Of a stretch of 64,000 nucleotides of DNA, positions 8,015 to 17,413 are shown piece after piece. The notes beneath the pieces were generated by a model, which did no database searches, was not told the DNA's origin, and was given only the letters and a program-made list of their open reading frames with translations. Source of the stretch: Alteromonadaceae bacterium XY-R5 (GTDB lineage: Bacteria; Pseudomonadota; Gammaproteobacteria; Enterobacterales; Alteromonadaceae). A program made the translations under genes and the position numbers. The stretch's first letter is position 1, and each line of letters opens with the position of its first letter. The stretch is from NCBI GenBank assembly GCA_001660395.1, contig LXWE01000002.1:496001-560000 (forward strand), given 5' to 3'.

Positions 8015-8764
8015 ATGACTCCAAATGACATTTTACGTCGTCTGCGTTACGCACTCGGCCTCGACGACAAAGCGACCTGTGCTATTTATGCCTTAACAGG
8101 ATACGAGATGGCACCTGAATACCTGCGTGGCCTGATGAAAAAGGACGATGAGCCTGGATATATTCCGTGTCGAGATAAAGTGTTGGATACGTTTTTAAAT
8201 GGCTTAATTATCAAACATCGGGGTCCGGCGGACCCTGCCAAGGCGACGCCTGCAGCGGCCGAAAGTGAAGTGCTAAGCAATAATACAGTACTGAAAAAAC
8301 TGCGTGTGGCGTTAACGCTAAAAGACACGGATATTTTGAACCTGCTGAAAATGGCCGGCTTTTATGGCATCACCAAAACAGAGCTGACAGCTTTATTCCG
8401 ACAGCCTGACCATCGCAATTTTAAACCTTGTGGTGACCAGTTGTTACGTAATTTTATGCAAGGCTTGTCGTTAAAAAATCGTCCTGAAGCCAGGGCGGAT
8501 AAAGAAGGTCGCAAAGCCGGTTCGGTGGCCAAGAAACCCGCTGGTGCAAAACCATATACGCCAAAAAGTACGCCTATTGATCGAGACAGTCTGGCAAAGA
8601 GCAAATCTCAGGGGCCCGCCAAAAAACCTAAACGCACTTATGATAAGCCTGCAGCAGATAGCCCGTGGCAAAATGCCAGCGGCACTGCACCTGTGAAGAA
8701 ACCAAAAAGCGAAAGCCCTTGGGGCACACTATCGCTGAAACGGGATAGTAAAAAAGAAAGTTAA
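8015..8764 (+). CDS. DUF1456 family protein (YehS-like) with basic C-terminal extension
   Basis: Two DUF1456 repeats, the first NDILRRLRYALGLDD and the second NTVLKKLRVALTLKD, each followed by a loop with RKDDEPG- or RQPDHRNF-like motifs and an LDTFLNGLI / LRNFMQGL end. This matches E. coli YehS (about 155 residues). The start at 8015 matches the YehS N-terminus; a GTG at 7997 is less likely. After residue about 160 comes a Lys/Pro/Ser-rich low-complexity tail of some 90 residues with the repeated phrase SPW, absent from YehS and probably disordered. Function is unknown; the fold may bind nucleic acid, helped here by the basic tail. Confidence 0.85.
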   Translation: MTPNDILRRLRYALGLDDKATCAIYALTGYEMAPEYLRGLMKKDDEPGYIPCRDKVLDTFLNGLIIKHRGPADPAKATPAAAESEVLSNNTVLKKLRVALTLKDTDILNLLKMAGFYGITKTELTALFRQPDHRNFKPCGDQLLRNFMQGLSLKNRPEARADKEGRKAGSVAKKPAGAKPYTPKSTPIDRDSLAKSKSQGPAKKPKRTYDKPAADSPWQNASGTAPVKKPKSESPWGTLSLKRDSKKES

Positions 8765-8773
8765 GGTCATTAG

Positions 8774-8799
8774 CGCCGCGCATATCACGCGGCGTTTTT
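8774..8799. terminator. Rho-independent terminator
   Basis: CGCCGCG, a 7-base loop, CGCGGCG and five T follow the DUF1456 gene and precede the end of the convergent MocR gene. Confidence 0.9.
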
Positions 8800-8802
8800 G
8801 TG

Positions 8803-10263
8803 TCAGCAGGAGAGGGAGTCTAGGGTGTTTCTGGCCAGCGTTGAAAATGTCTGCAGGCCTGTTTCAATCCCGGCGTCCCAGGTTAAACCAAAGCTCAGGC
8901 GCAGACAGTGACGGTAACGGTCGGTCGCGGAAAACAACACACCTGGCGTGACGGAAATTTGCTCTGCCAGTAATTGCTGAAACAGCAGATTCGTATCCAT
9001 CGCTTTTGGAAATTCCAGCCATAATACACAACCGCCCTTTGGATCGCTGATCCTTACTTGCTCGCCTAATTCACGCTGCAACAGACTGATCATGCGTTCT
9101 TTGTTGGTTTGCAGCACCTGGCGCAGTTGGCGTAAATAACGTTCGTATTCGCCCCCTCTTAAGTATTCGATTAAGGTTGCCTGACTGAGCATCGAAGATG
9201 ACTGGGAATAAGCACGTTTGAGTCGCTGTAAACTGGCGGTAAATCCGGGCGCCAGGAGCCAGCCAATGCGAAGGCTGGGCGCAGCTGTTTTTGAAAACGA
9301 ACTGCAACTGATCACCAGTCCTTTCTGGCTGTAGTACTGCGCTGCTTTACCTCTAACCGGGCCAAAATACAAATCACCATAGGCATCGTCTTCGATCAAC
9401 GGGATCCCAGCGTCTTCCAGTAGGGATACCATGGCGCGCTTACGTTCTTCTGTTAACCAGCTGCCAAGGGGATTGGAAATGCTGGTAGAGATCATCACCG
9501 CTTTGACCTTGTGTCGGCTAATGGCCTTTCTAACGTCATCGGGCAATAAGCCATCTTCGGCACACAATGGCAATTCAAGGGCCAGCATACCAAGGCTTTC
9601 TATGGTTTCCAGAATGCCAAAGTAACAGGGCGACTCGACCGCAATAACGTCACCGGGTTTGGCTATAGCGCGAAGCGCCAGACTGATGGCCTCCTGAGCG
9701 CCGTTAGTAACAATGATGTCTTCCGGGTTGGCTTGCAGTCCCTGAGAAAAATAGTGTTGGGCAATGTGCTGGCGCAATGGCAAACAGCCATAACTTGGGC
9801 CATAACTAAACGGCGATAAGGTGTCGTTATTGCTGGCGCGTCGCAGCGCCCGGGTAATGGCTTTTTGAGTAGACAGGGCTGCGGTCGGATTTGAAATACC
9901 CAGAGCCAGATTACCCGGCTGATGGATGCCCTGATAAACCTGCTCAATCAGTTGTTGCCGGCTGACCTGTGTCGGTTTGCTATTCAGTCGAGGTTTTTTC
10001 AACTTATTTTGTGACTGGCTACTGGCACGTAAAAAGTAGCCGGATTTCTCCCGTGCCTGAATAAAGCCCTGGCGTTCCAGTTCCTGATAGGCCTGTTTGA
10101 TGGTGGGAACACTCACCTGTAATCGGCTGGCCATATTACGTAAAGAGGGCAGCTTATCGCCTGCTCGCAGCGTCCCTTGTTGCTGCATTTGGCGCACGAG
10201 GTCAATCACCTGACGGTATAAAAATAACTGTTGATTGTCATTTCTGGCGAGCATTTCATTCAA
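8803..10263 (-). CDS. MocR-type (GntR-HTH + aminotransferase) transcriptional regulator
   Basis: A 486-residue fusion. Residues about 10-80 are a GntR winged helix (GDKLPSLRNMASRLQVSVPTIKQAYQELERQGFI), and about 110-480 is a class I/II aminotransferase fold. SSFSKTAAPSLRIGW carries the PLP lysine. DDAYGDLYF carries the PLP-ring Asp and Tyr. SPFSYGPSYG and TNGAQEAISLALR are the usual glycine/phosphate-binding parts. MocR proteins sense PLP-linked or amino-acid ligands rather than doing bulk transamination. It is divergent from an EamA transporter with 93 bases between, the usual layout for a MocR regulator and its target exporter. Confidence 0.92.
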   Translation of the reverse strand: MNEMLARNDNQQLFLYRQVIDLVRQMQQQGTLRAGDKLPSLRNMASRLQVSVPTIKQAYQELERQGFIQAREKSGYFLRASSQSQNKLKKPRLNSKPTQVSRQQLIEQVYQGIHQPGNLALGISNPTAALSTQKAITRALRRASNNDTLSPFSYGPSYGCLPLRQHIAQHYFSQGLQANPEDIIVTNGAQEAISLALRAIAKPGDVIAVESPCYFGILETIESLGMLALELPLCAEDGLLPDDVRKAISRHKVKAVMISTSISNPLGSWLTEERKRAMVSLLEDAGIPLIEDDAYGDLYFGPVRGKAAQYYSQKGLVISCSSFSKTAAPSLRIGWLLAPGFTASLQRLKRAYSQSSSMLSQATLIEYLRGGEYERYLRQLRQVLQTNKERMISLLQRELGEQVRISDPKGGCVLWLEFPKAMDTNLLFQQLLAEQISVTPGVLFSATDRYRHCLRLSFGLTWDAGIETGLQTFSTLARNTLDSLSC

Positions 10264-10264
10264 T

Positions 10265-10300
10265 CTGTATAGGTTGTATTTCTAAATAACTGTATCTGTT
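10265..10300. promoter_or_regulatory. Candidate MocR operator: two direct repeats
   Basis: CTGTATAGGTT (10265-10275) and CTGTATCTGTT (10290-10300) are direct repeats of pattern CTGTATnnGTT with starts 25 bases apart, inside the 93-base gap between the MocR gene and the EamA gene. MocR regulators are known to bind direct repeats about two helical turns apart. Confidence 0.5.
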
Positions 10301-10356
10301 TTGTTGGCAGTTGGCGAGCTATTCTGCTGACTCATCAGGACAATGTGAGTAAGTAA

Positions 10357-11289
10357 ATGCAGGTTTTCTTTTTATATGCAGCGACGGTTGCCATCTGGGG
10401 TTCAACCTGGCTGGCCATTGAATTTCAGTTAGGTGATGTACCTTCTCAGGTGTCGTTGTTTTATCGATTTGCATTGGCTGCGGTGCTGATGTGGGTATTG
10501 TGTGCAGTACGTAAAACGCCGCTGCGTTTCAGCCGTCAGAACCATCTGTTTTTTGCATTACAGGGTATCGCGATATTTTGTCTTAATTACGTGTTTCTCT
10601 ATTGGTCTCAGACGTATTTGACGTCGGCAATGGCCTGTATTGCATTCTCGACCCTGATGATCATGAACATCGTTAATGCGCGGATCATCTTTGGTAATCG
10701 CGTAGCTAACCGAATTTACGTGGGAGCCGCTTTGGGGATCCTTGGCATTATTTCACTGTTCTGGGACGATGTTAAAGCCCTGGACTTCACCAGTGAAGCT
10801 ATGACCGGGCTAGGACTGGCACTGGTTGGCACGTTTTCAGCCTCAATGGGAAATATGGTGACGGTGCGCAACGGCAAACAAAAGATTAACGTGTTTGCCA
10901 GCAACACCTGGGGGATGAGCTATGGTGCAGTATTCCTGTTGCTGTATGTGCTGTTCAGTGGGGTAGAGTGGAAATTTGATACGTCCCCTGCCTATGTATT
11001 ATCACTATTACACTTGTCTGTACTCGGCACAGTGGTTGGGTTTGCCTGTTATTTTGCCTTGTTTAACCGTATCGGCCCAGAGAAAACCAGTTATGCGAAT
11101 GTGTTGTTTCCAGTGGTAGCGGTGATATTAAGTACTTTGTATGAAGGCTTTCAGTGGCATCAAAATACATTGATTGGTTTTGCACTGGTGATGTGCGGCA
11201 ATCTGCTGGTGTTAATGCCATCCAAGCAACTGGTAAAATTAACCCGTTGGTTAAAGCCGACGGCAGCAAAGTCGGCCGAACTGGGCTAA
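10357..11289 (+). CDS. EamA/DMT-family transporter, probable amino-acid or metabolite exporter
   Basis: A 310-residue membrane protein with about ten hydrophobic segments in two EamA halves (first half starting AATVAIWGSTWLAIEFQLGDV, second half ending KTSYANVLFPVVAVILSTLYEG). Proteins of this family export amino acids, sugars or drugs. The divergent MocR regulator suggests that the substrate is linked to amino-acid or PLP metabolism. The ATG at 10357 has only a weak ribosome site (AGTAAGTAA). The OsmC gene follows after 31 bases and may be cotranscribed. Confidence 0.88.
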   Translation: MQVFFLYAATVAIWGSTWLAIEFQLGDVPSQVSLFYRFALAAVLMWVLCAVRKTPLRFSRQNHLFFALQGIAIFCLNYVFLYWSQTYLTSAMACIAFSTLMIMNIVNARIIFGNRVANRIYVGAALGILGIISLFWDDVKALDFTSEAMTGLGLALVGTFSASMGNMVTVRNGKQKINVFASNTWGMSYGAVFLLLYVLFSGVEWKFDTSPAYVLSLLHLSVLGTVVGFACYFALFNRIGPEKTSYANVLFPVVAVILSTLYEGFQWHQNTLIGFALVMCGNLLVLMPSKQLVKLTRWLKPTAAKSAELG

Positions 11290-11320
11290 TTGAGCAGACT
11301 AAAACGAACAGGGGACGAGG

Positions 11321-11800
11321 ATGTCTGAATATCGCGCAAAGGTAAGCTGGAGGCGCTCGCCACAGGACGTTTTTCGGGATAACAAATACAGCCGCGGTCA
11401 TCAATGGGAGTTTGATGGTGGGGTGATAGTACCGGCGTCCTCTTCGCCCTCCGTGGTGCCATTGCCTTATTCAATCGAGGCAAATGTGGATCCCGAAGAA
11501 GCATTTGTTGCATCGCTTTCCAGTTGTCATATGCTGTTTTTCCTGTCGATTGCAGCGAAACAGGGCTATGTCGCAGACCATTATGCAGATAATGCCACAG
11601 GCACCATGGCAACAGATGCCATTGGTAAGATTTCGATGACCCAGGTTATCTTGCGGCCACAGGTGACGTTTGTGGGCGCGTTATTGCCAGATAAGGATGA
11701 TGTGGTGCACATGCATCATTTAGCCCACGAACAGTGCTTTATCGCTAACTCGGTGAAAACGCAGGTGTTGGTTGAGCCAATGTTCTTACCCATCATATAG
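11321..11800 (+). CDS. OsmC-family peroxide-reducing protein
   Basis: A 159-residue OsmC/Ohr-superfamily protein. The two redox cysteines are visible in SLSSCHMLFFLS and HEQCFIANSV. The N-terminal RGHQWEFDGGVIVPASSSP is typical of the YhfA/OsmC-like branch. OsmC proteins reduce organic hydroperoxides in the cytoplasm using a Cys pair. It is preceded by GGGGACGAGG, a good ribosome site, and followed by a terminator shared with the convergent amidohydrolase gene. Confidence 0.88.
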   Translation: MSEYRAKVSWRRSPQDVFRDNKYSRGHQWEFDGGVIVPASSSPSVVPLPYSIEANVDPEEAFVASLSSCHMLFFLSIAAKQGYVADHYADNATGTMATDAIGKISMTQVILRPQVTFVGALLPDKDDVVHMHHLAHEQCFIANSVKTQVLVEPMFLPII

Positions 11801-11804
11801 ATAT

Positions 11805-11831
11805 TAAAAGGGCGCTAAATGCGCCCTTTTA
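11805..11831. terminator. Bidirectional terminator
   Basis: TAAAAGGGCGC, a 5-base loop and GCGCCCTTTTA form a symmetric hairpin flanked by A and T runs between the convergent OsmC and amidohydrolase genes. Confidence 0.9.
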
Positions 11832-11842
11832 ATTTATCAGCC

Positions 11843-13123
11843 TTACATTTTGTAAACCTGACCGTCCTTGATAACCGCTTTCACTTGTTCGAGGATACTG
11901 ATGTCATCCAGCGGGTTACCTTTAACGCTGATAATGTCAGCCTGTTTACCTTCACTGATACTGCCCAGTTCTTTGTCATGTTTTAACATGGTAGCGGCAT
12001 TAATTGTTGAGGCCTGAATCGCTTGCATTGGCGTCATACCAAATTTCACCATACGCGAAAATTGTTTGGCATTATCACCGTGTGGGTACACACCGGCATC
12101 AGTACCGAAGACCATTTTTACACCGGCTTTAACCGCGCGGGTAAAGCTGTCGCGCTGTGTTTTACCTGTCATACGTTCTTTGGCCAGGCTTTCTTCCAGG
12201 AATCCGGCTTTTTCGCCTTCACTTAAGATGTACTCAGTGTCGTAAATATCCATTGAAAAGTAAGTGCCGTGTTTCTTCGCCAGTTTAATGGCTTCATCGT
12301 CCAGGAAGCTGGCATGCTCAATGGAGGTAACGCCTGCCTTAATTGCGGCTTTTATACCATCGGTGCCATGGGCATGAGCTGCGGTAGTGACGCCTCGGCG
12401 TGCGGCTTCGGCTACTAACGCATCCATTTCTTCCTGAGTATACTGCTGTACGCCTACTTTAGTGCCTTTTGATAATACGCCGCCTGTCGCACAGAATTTG
12501 ATGACATCAGCACCATATTTGATGTTCTCGCGGATTTTTGCTCTGACTTCCCATGGGCCGTCAGCTACACCCTGGGCCTTTTCATGGTATTCGTACGGTA
12601 GCAGGTTACTGTCACAGTGCCCGCCGGTAATACTCAAAGGTGGGCCAGAAACGTACATGCGCGGTCCGATCACGTCACCGTCTTTGATAGCATCGCGCAG
12701 GGCGACATCGGTAAAGCCTGGTGCGCCAACGTTACGTACAGTCGTAAAACCTGCCAGCAGTGTTTTCTGGGCATTATTGGCGCCATCTAAGGTCGCTCTT
12801 GGTAATGATACCGCCAGACCTTTGTAACCATGGGCATCGGCATCACTGGTGAGATGGGTATGCATATCCATTAGCCCGGGCAGGATCGTTTGACCCGTCA
12901 GGTCGATGACTTTGGCATCCGCAGGAATATTGCCTTTGCTTTGGCTGGTTACCGCAATAATTTTATCGTCCTTTACGATCACCAAAGGGTTGCTGATAAG
13001 CGAGCCTTTAAGGACATCGACCATCGCATCGGCTTTGATGGCCAGCGTATCTGCCAGTGCTGCGCCTGACAGCATAGGCAGCGCACAAAGTGCGGGAATG
13101 AGTTTGGTAAATTGTGTTTTCAT
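11843..13123 (-). CDS. Secreted metal-dependent amidohydrolase (Xaa-Pro dipeptidase/imidazolonepropionase-like)
   Basis: A 426-residue amidohydrolase with a signal peptide (about residues 1-24, ending ALA). Metal ligands of a binuclear TIM-barrel hydrolase are visible: MDMHTHL (HxH), KFCATGG (bridging Lys, possibly carboxylated), AAHAHG, IEHAS and FGTDAG (Asp). The family includes periplasmic dipeptidases that cleave Xaa-Pro or N-acyl amino acids, and also organophosphate- and ochratoxin-hydrolysing members. The precise substrate cannot be read here. It is a single gene with about 350 bases of non-coding DNA upstream. Its signal peptide fits a role in peptide scavenging. Confidence 0.88.
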   Translation of the reverse strand: MKTQFTKLIPALCALPMLSGAALADTLAIKADAMVDVLKGSLISNPLVIVKDDKIIAVTSQSKGNIPADAKVIDLTGQTILPGLMDMHTHLTSDADAHGYKGLAVSLPRATLDGANNAQKTLLAGFTTVRNVGAPGFTDVALRDAIKDGDVIGPRMYVSGPPLSITGGHCDSNLLPYEYHEKAQGVADGPWEVRAKIRENIKYGADVIKFCATGGVLSKGTKVGVQQYTQEEMDALVAEAARRGVTTAAHAHGTDGIKAAIKAGVTSIEHASFLDDEAIKLAKKHGTYFSMDIYDTEYILSEGEKAGFLEESLAKERMTGKTQRDSFTRAVKAGVKMVFGTDAGVYPHGDNAKQFSRMVKFGMTPMQAIQASTINAATMLKHDKELGSISEGKQADIISVKGNPLDDISILEQVKAVIKDGQVYKM

Positions 13124-13471
13124 TATTATTCCAAGAGTTGAAACCGTCCGAGGCTTAAGTAAAGCATGCAGACAATAAGAATAACGGAGAATAAAAAATA
13201 TTTTATTAATGGCAATAGTAAGCAGGGTAATAGATTGAAATTATGAGATAAATTGGTGGAAAGGCGTTTTTTTGGTTAATTTTTGCCACTTTTATAGGCC
13301 GCATCCACCTGGCGCAGAAGATGCCAACGGGCGCTTTTTATCAGTCATTTTGTAACGGGTAATATGTGTTGGTCTGATGCAGACAGGCGGAGTATCAAAT
13401 ATGTTGTTGAACCAGCCGAAAAGAAGAAAACGCTTTCGCGTCTTCCTCTATTATTGGCTGGTTTACAGGCG
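13124..13471. other. Non-coding stretch upstream of amidohydrolase and downstream of lnt
   Basis: 348 bases with no convincing ORF. The part next to the amidohydrolase start is AT-rich and must contain its promoter. A long stem at 13410-13463 (AACCAGCC/GGCTGGTT outside, GAAGA/TCTTC and CGC/GCG inside, loop TTTC) lies just past the lnt stop codon and probably ends the lnt transcript. I see nothing else. Confidence 0.6.
13410..13463 (-). terminator. Long stem-loop after lnt
   Basis: Outer arms AACCAGCC/GGCTGGTT with inner pairing GAAGA/TCTTC and CGC/GCG. There is no strong U-run on the minus strand. Confidence 0.5.
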
Positions 13472-14980
13472 TTAATGTGAGAGACGAGTTTGTTGGATCC
13501 AGCCGACAACGGTCAACAACAGGCTGAACAACCACATCAAAGTATCACCAAAGTTACGATAGGGAGTCTGACCACTGACTGTCGCCACATTGGCAGAAAG
13601 CACTCCCGCTTCAAACTGCGGTAATCTGGCTTGAATCTCACCATCAGCATCAATGACTGCGGTAATGCCATTATTGGTCGCTCGTAAAACGGGCAGGCCG
13701 AGTTCTTTTGCACGCACCTCGGCGATTTGTAAATGTTGAGCTGGGCCATGGGAATGACCAAACCAGGCATCATTGCTTACCGTCAGAATGAAATCTGTGT
13801 GTTCGTTCAGGTTTGCTCTTACCTGTCTTGGAAAGGCAATTTCAAAACAGATAGCGGCGGCAATCTGATAGCCGTTAGCCTCTAAATTTGGTTGCTGATA
13901 ATCACCCCGGGTAAAGGATGAAAATGGCAGATCAAAAATCGGTGCGAGTCCCCGTAAAACGTCTTCAAACGGGATAAATTCACCAATCGGTAGGAGATGA
14001 TGCTTACTAAAGCGATTTGGGTGCTGATAATAGTATTCGGGTCGCGTTTGATCCGTGTGCTGTTGACCTAATACGACCAGATTATTAAAGGATTGGCGAC
14101 TGATAAAGTCGTAGTCGAGCATACCCGCGATAAGCGCAGTCTGAGTATCAATGCCTTTTGCATCCAGTTCCAGCAGGTAGGGCGTCGCCAGTGCTTCCAG
14201 GCGGGGGATGGCCGCTTCAGGCCAGATAATAATGTCACTGTCCCAGTGTGGTGCCGTTAACTGGCGATACTTATCCATCGTTGGGCCTTCTGCATCCGGG
14301 TTCCAGCGCATTTCCTGTTGGATGTTACCCTGTACCAGGCTGATTTTGGCCGTTTTGCCGGTTGTCTGAACCCAGGAAATTTGATTCAGCACCAGTCCAC
14401 TGATGCCAATCACTAGCGCTGGAAGCATGGCTAGCATATAACGTTTTTGCGAGATGCCAATTGCCAGTGCACAGCATCCTAATGCCAACAACGCACTGAC
14501 GCCGGTTTCTCCCATGATAGGTAACCAGCCGGACAGCGGCCCGCTCAGCTGACTGTATCCCAGTGATAACCAGGGGAAGCCAGTTAATATCCAGCTACGT
14601 AGCCATTCTGCAATAACCCAGAGTAAAGGAAACAGCATGGGCCAAAGGCTTATTCGGACAAAACGGGTAAGCAGATAGCCAGCGAATAGCGGGTAAAGAG
14701 CAAGATAGGCACTTAACAGCGCCATCATGGCGATGGAGGCTATCAGCGGTATTCCGCCAAAATCTGCGATGCTGACATGCACCCAGCTGATGCCTGCGCC
14801 AAACCAGCCAAAGCCAAAACACCAGCTGATGCGGCCTCCAATATGGGGACGGCGGCTCAGAAGATACAGAAACCCGGTAAAGGCGATTGGCACAATCGGC
14901 CAAAGATTAAAGGGCGCGTAGCCCAGAGTAAGCGTCGCCCCGAGAACCAGGGCGATAAAATAGTAAAGCTTGTTAGGCAA
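13472..14980 (-). CDS. lnt: Apolipoprotein N-acyltransferase Lnt
   Basis: A 502-residue inner-membrane enzyme that adds the third acyl chain to lipoproteins using phospholipid. Residues 1-200 hold about six to seven membrane segments (YFIALVLGATLTLGYAPFNLWPIVPIAF onward). The rest is a nitrilase domain with the catalytic triad regions IIWPEAAIPRLE (Glu), HHLLPIGEFIPFE (Lys/Glu) and AAICFEIAFP (Cys). SNDAWFGHSHGPAQHLQIAEVRA is the family's C-terminal active-site motif. It lies 15 bases after corC, the last gene of the miaB-ybeZ-ybeY-corC-lnt group, the same order as in E. coli. Confidence 0.97.
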   Translation of the reverse strand: MPNKLYYFIALVLGATLTLGYAPFNLWPIVPIAFTGFLYLLSRRPHIGGRISWCFGFGWFGAGISWVHVSIADFGGIPLIASIAMMALLSAYLALYPLFAGYLLTRFVRISLWPMLFPLLWVIAEWLRSWILTGFPWLSLGYSQLSGPLSGWLPIMGETGVSALLALGCCALAIGISQKRYMLAMLPALVIGISGLVLNQISWVQTTGKTAKISLVQGNIQQEMRWNPDAEGPTMDKYRQLTAPHWDSDIIIWPEAAIPRLEALATPYLLELDAKGIDTQTALIAGMLDYDFISRQSFNNLVVLGQQHTDQTRPEYYYQHPNRFSKHHLLPIGEFIPFEDVLRGLAPIFDLPFSSFTRGDYQQPNLEANGYQIAAAICFEIAFPRQVRANLNEHTDFILTVSNDAWFGHSHGPAQHLQIAEVRAKELGLPVLRATNNGITAVIDADGEIQARLPQFEAGVLSANVATVSGQTPYRNFGDTLMWLFSLLLTVVGWIQQTRLSH

Positions 14981-14995
14981 GGGCGTATCCGTACC

Positions 14996-15856
14996 TTATT
15001 CGGCGGTTTCCGGCAGGGTCACCTTTAATTGAATTAAACGGCGTTTGTCTGAGTTGGTAATGACAAACTGTAATCCACTGATTTCTACCTTTTCGCCGCG
15101 CATTGGCATATGGCCGAAGGCTTTGAGCACAATACCACTGATTGTATCGGCTTCTTCCAGGTCGAAGTTGGTTTTAAAGAAATCATTAAATTCATCCAGT
15201 GGCGTTAAGGCTTTAACTGCATAGGTAAATTTATTTAACGGGCGGATATCGTCGGTTTCCTTTTCATCGAAGTCATGTTCATCTTCAATTTCACCTACGA
15301 TCAGTTCAAGAATATCTTCTATGGTCACCAGACCAGATACACCACCGTACTCATCAACTACAATCGCCATGTGATAGCGTTGCTGACGGAATTCTTTAAG
15401 CAATACATCGACGCGTTTGCTTTCTGGCACGATAACGGCCGGACGCAAGACTTCTTTGAGGCTGAACTCTTTTTCGCTGTTAAAGGCAAATTGAAGTAAA
15501 TCTTTGGCCAGTAAAATGCCTTCGATATGGTCTTTGTCTTCGCTGATAACAGGAAAGCGGGAGTGAGCGGAGGAAAGCATGCCAGGTAAAAACTGTTCGA
15601 CGCTTTCATTGATGTCGATGGTGATCATTTGCGCTCTGGGGATCATGATGTCCCTGACACGCATTTCGCTAACTTCCATGACGCCTTCTAGCATCTCCCT
15701 AGTTTCGGGATCGATCACTTCGCGTGATTCGGCGTCCTGGATAACAGTAACAAGTTCGTTTTTGTTTTTCGGCTCTCCCGTAAAAGTCTGGACAATTTTA
15801 TCTAGCCAGCCTTTATTGGAAGAACCGCTTGTAGAGTGCGGGTTATCTTCGCTCAT
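14996..15856 (-). CDS. corC: CorC/HlyC-family CBS-domain protein
   Basis: A 286-residue cytoplasmic protein with two CBS domains (starting near [13 protein letters not shown] and [19 protein letters not shown]) and a C-terminal CorC_HlyC domain (about 205-280, [21 protein letters not shown]). The first residues carry a Ser/Asn-rich leader. In E. coli, CorC affects Mg/Co efflux and ties into lipoprotein and membrane homeostasis. It lies 33 bases after the ybeY stop and before lnt. The role as a transporter regulator is the usual annotation; biochemistry is limited. Confidence 0.95.
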   Translation of the reverse strand: MSEDNPHSTSGSSNKGWLDKIVQTFTGEPKNKNELVTVIQDAESREVIDPETREMLEGVMEVSEMRVRDIMIPRAQMITIDINESVEQFLPGMLSSAHSRFPVISEDKDHIEGILLAKDLLQFAFNSEKEFSLKEVLRPAVIVPESKRVDVLLKEFRQQRYHMAIVVDEYGGVSGLVTIEDILELIVGEIEDEHDFDEKETDDIRPLNKFTYAVKALTPLDEFNDFFKTNFDLEEADTISGIVLKAFGHMPMRGEKVEISGLQFVITNSDKRRLIQLKVTLPETAE

Positions 15857-15889
15857 AGTTCTTCGTTTTTCACTACTGAGTAGTTATCT

Positions 15890-16348
15890 TTAATTATCTT
15901 GGTAGGGGTCGTCAATGCCTAATTTGGCCAATATCGCAATTTCAATGGCTTCCATTTCTTCTGCTTCATCGTCCTCAATATGGTCATAACCGAGTAAATG
16001 CAAGGTTCCATGGACAATCATATGGGCCCAGTGATGTAACAGAGGTTTACCCTGTTCATCGGCTTCTTTGGCTACTACGTTAGCACAAATAACCAGATCA
16101 CCTAAAAGGTTAATTTCTATACCTGGAGGTGCATCGAAAGGAAATGACAACACATTGGTTGGCTTATTTTTATCACGATAGGTGTGATTAAGTTCCTGAC
16201 TTTCGTCTTCATCAACGATGCGAATGGTAAGTTCTTTATCGTCAATCTGTTGATGGGCAAACACGGCGTCTACCCAGATCTGACAGTCGTCAGTGGAAGG
16301 CAAGTGAGGATCATCGATCATCACCTGCATATCAATTATGGCGTTCAC
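15890..16348 (-). CDS. ybeY: Endoribonuclease YbeY (rRNA maturation factor)
   Basis: A 152-residue metalloprotein. The zinc motif [15 protein letters not shown] (HxxxHxxxxxH) is intact, and [12 protein letters not shown] is the conserved central block. YbeY processes the 3' end of 16S rRNA and takes part in 70S quality control. Its ATG overlaps the ybeZ stop (ATGA). Length matches the family. Confidence 0.97.
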   Translation of the reverse strand: MNAIIDMQVMIDDPHLPSTDDCQIWVDAVFAHQQIDDKELTIRIVDEDESQELNHTYRDKNKPTNVLSFPFDAPPGIEINLLGDLVICANVVAKEADEQGKPLLHHWAHMIVHGTLHLLGYDHIEDDEAEEMEAIEIAILAKLGIDDPYQDN

Positions 16349-17391
16349 TTCGTCGTATTCTCAGAGGATGAGGCTTGTTGTTTAGCTTCGCGTTCCAGAC
16401 GCTTAATTTCTTCCTGTTCAGCTTCGTGCTCTTCGTAGGCCTGAACAATGCGCGCAACGACAGGGTGGCGTACAACGTCACCCGCATTAAAGAAGTTAAA
16501 TGAGATATCTTTAACGTCTTTTAATACTTCAGTGGCATGACGTAGACCAGAGCGAGCACCGCGTGGCAAGTCAACCTGTGTGATGTCACCGGTAATGACC
16601 GCTTTAGAGTTAAAGCCAATACGGGTCAAAAACATCTTCATTTGCTCGACCGTAGTGTTTTGGCTTTCATCTAAAATGATAAATGCATCATTCAGGGTAC
16701 GGCCACGCATATAGGCCAATGGTGCCACTTCAATCACATTACGTTCAATCAGCTTTTCCACTTTTTCAAAGCCCAGCATTTCAAACAGGGCGTCGTATAA
16801 GGGACGCAAATAAGGATCGACCTTTTGTGACAAATCACCCGGCAGGAAACCGAGTTTTTCACCGGCTTCAACCGCTGGACGGGTTAGCAATATACGGCGA
16901 ATTTCCTGGCGTTCCAGGGCATCCACGGCACAGGCGACAGCCAGATAGGTTTTACCTGTTCCAGCCGGGCCAATACCAAAGCAGATGTCGTGATTCACGA
17001 TGTTGGTGACATACTGGGACTGATTAGGGTTACGCGGCTTAACTACGCCACGTTTTGTCTTAATGTGTACTTCTTTACCGTAATGACCTGCTTCCGCGCG
17101 TTCAAGGCATTTGGCTTCCTGTATGGCCAAATGCACCTGGTCGGGGGCCAAATCAGGGATTCGCCCCTTAACCGGTTGGGTTTCGATATACAGAAGCTTG
17201 AGCAGTTCAGCAGCGCCACTGGCCTGTTGTGGTTGTCCCATTACCGTAAACTGGTTGTCTCGGTAGGTAATTTCGACTCCCAGACGGCGCTCGATTTGCT
17301 TGATATTGTCATCGAATGGGCCGCACAGGGCTGACAGGCGTTTGTGATCTGAAGGTTCTAACACCACTTCATTGCTAATAGAATTGCTCAA
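16345..17391 (-). CDS. ybeZ: PhoH-like ATPase YbeZ
   Basis: A 348-residue PhoH-family ATPase. Walker A is [11 protein letters not shown], and Walker B is [30 protein letters not shown] is the family block, and [21 protein letters not shown] follows. An N-terminal KH-like region (about 10-80) suggests RNA binding. YbeZ partners with YbeY in rRNA maturation, which fits the translational coupling here. Confidence 0.96.
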   Translation of the reverse strand: MSNSISNEVVLEPSDHKRLSALCGPFDDNIKQIERRLGVEITYRDNQFTVMGQPQQASGAAELLKLLYIETQPVKGRIPDLAPDQVHLAIQEAKCLERAEAGHYGKEVHIKTKRGVVKPRNPNQSQYVTNIVNHDICFGIGPAGTGKTYLAVACAVDALERQEIRRILLTRPAVEAGEKLGFLPGDLSQKVDPYLRPLYDALFEMLGFEKVEKLIERNVIEVAPLAYMRGRTLNDAFIILDESQNTTVEQMKMFLTRIGFNSKAVITGDITQVDLPRGARSGLRHATEVLKDVKDISFNFFNAGDVVRHPVVARIVQAYEEHEAEQEEIKRLEREAKQQASSSENTTK

Positions 17392-17413
17392 TCTTGCTTC
17401 CTACGTTATTTGA

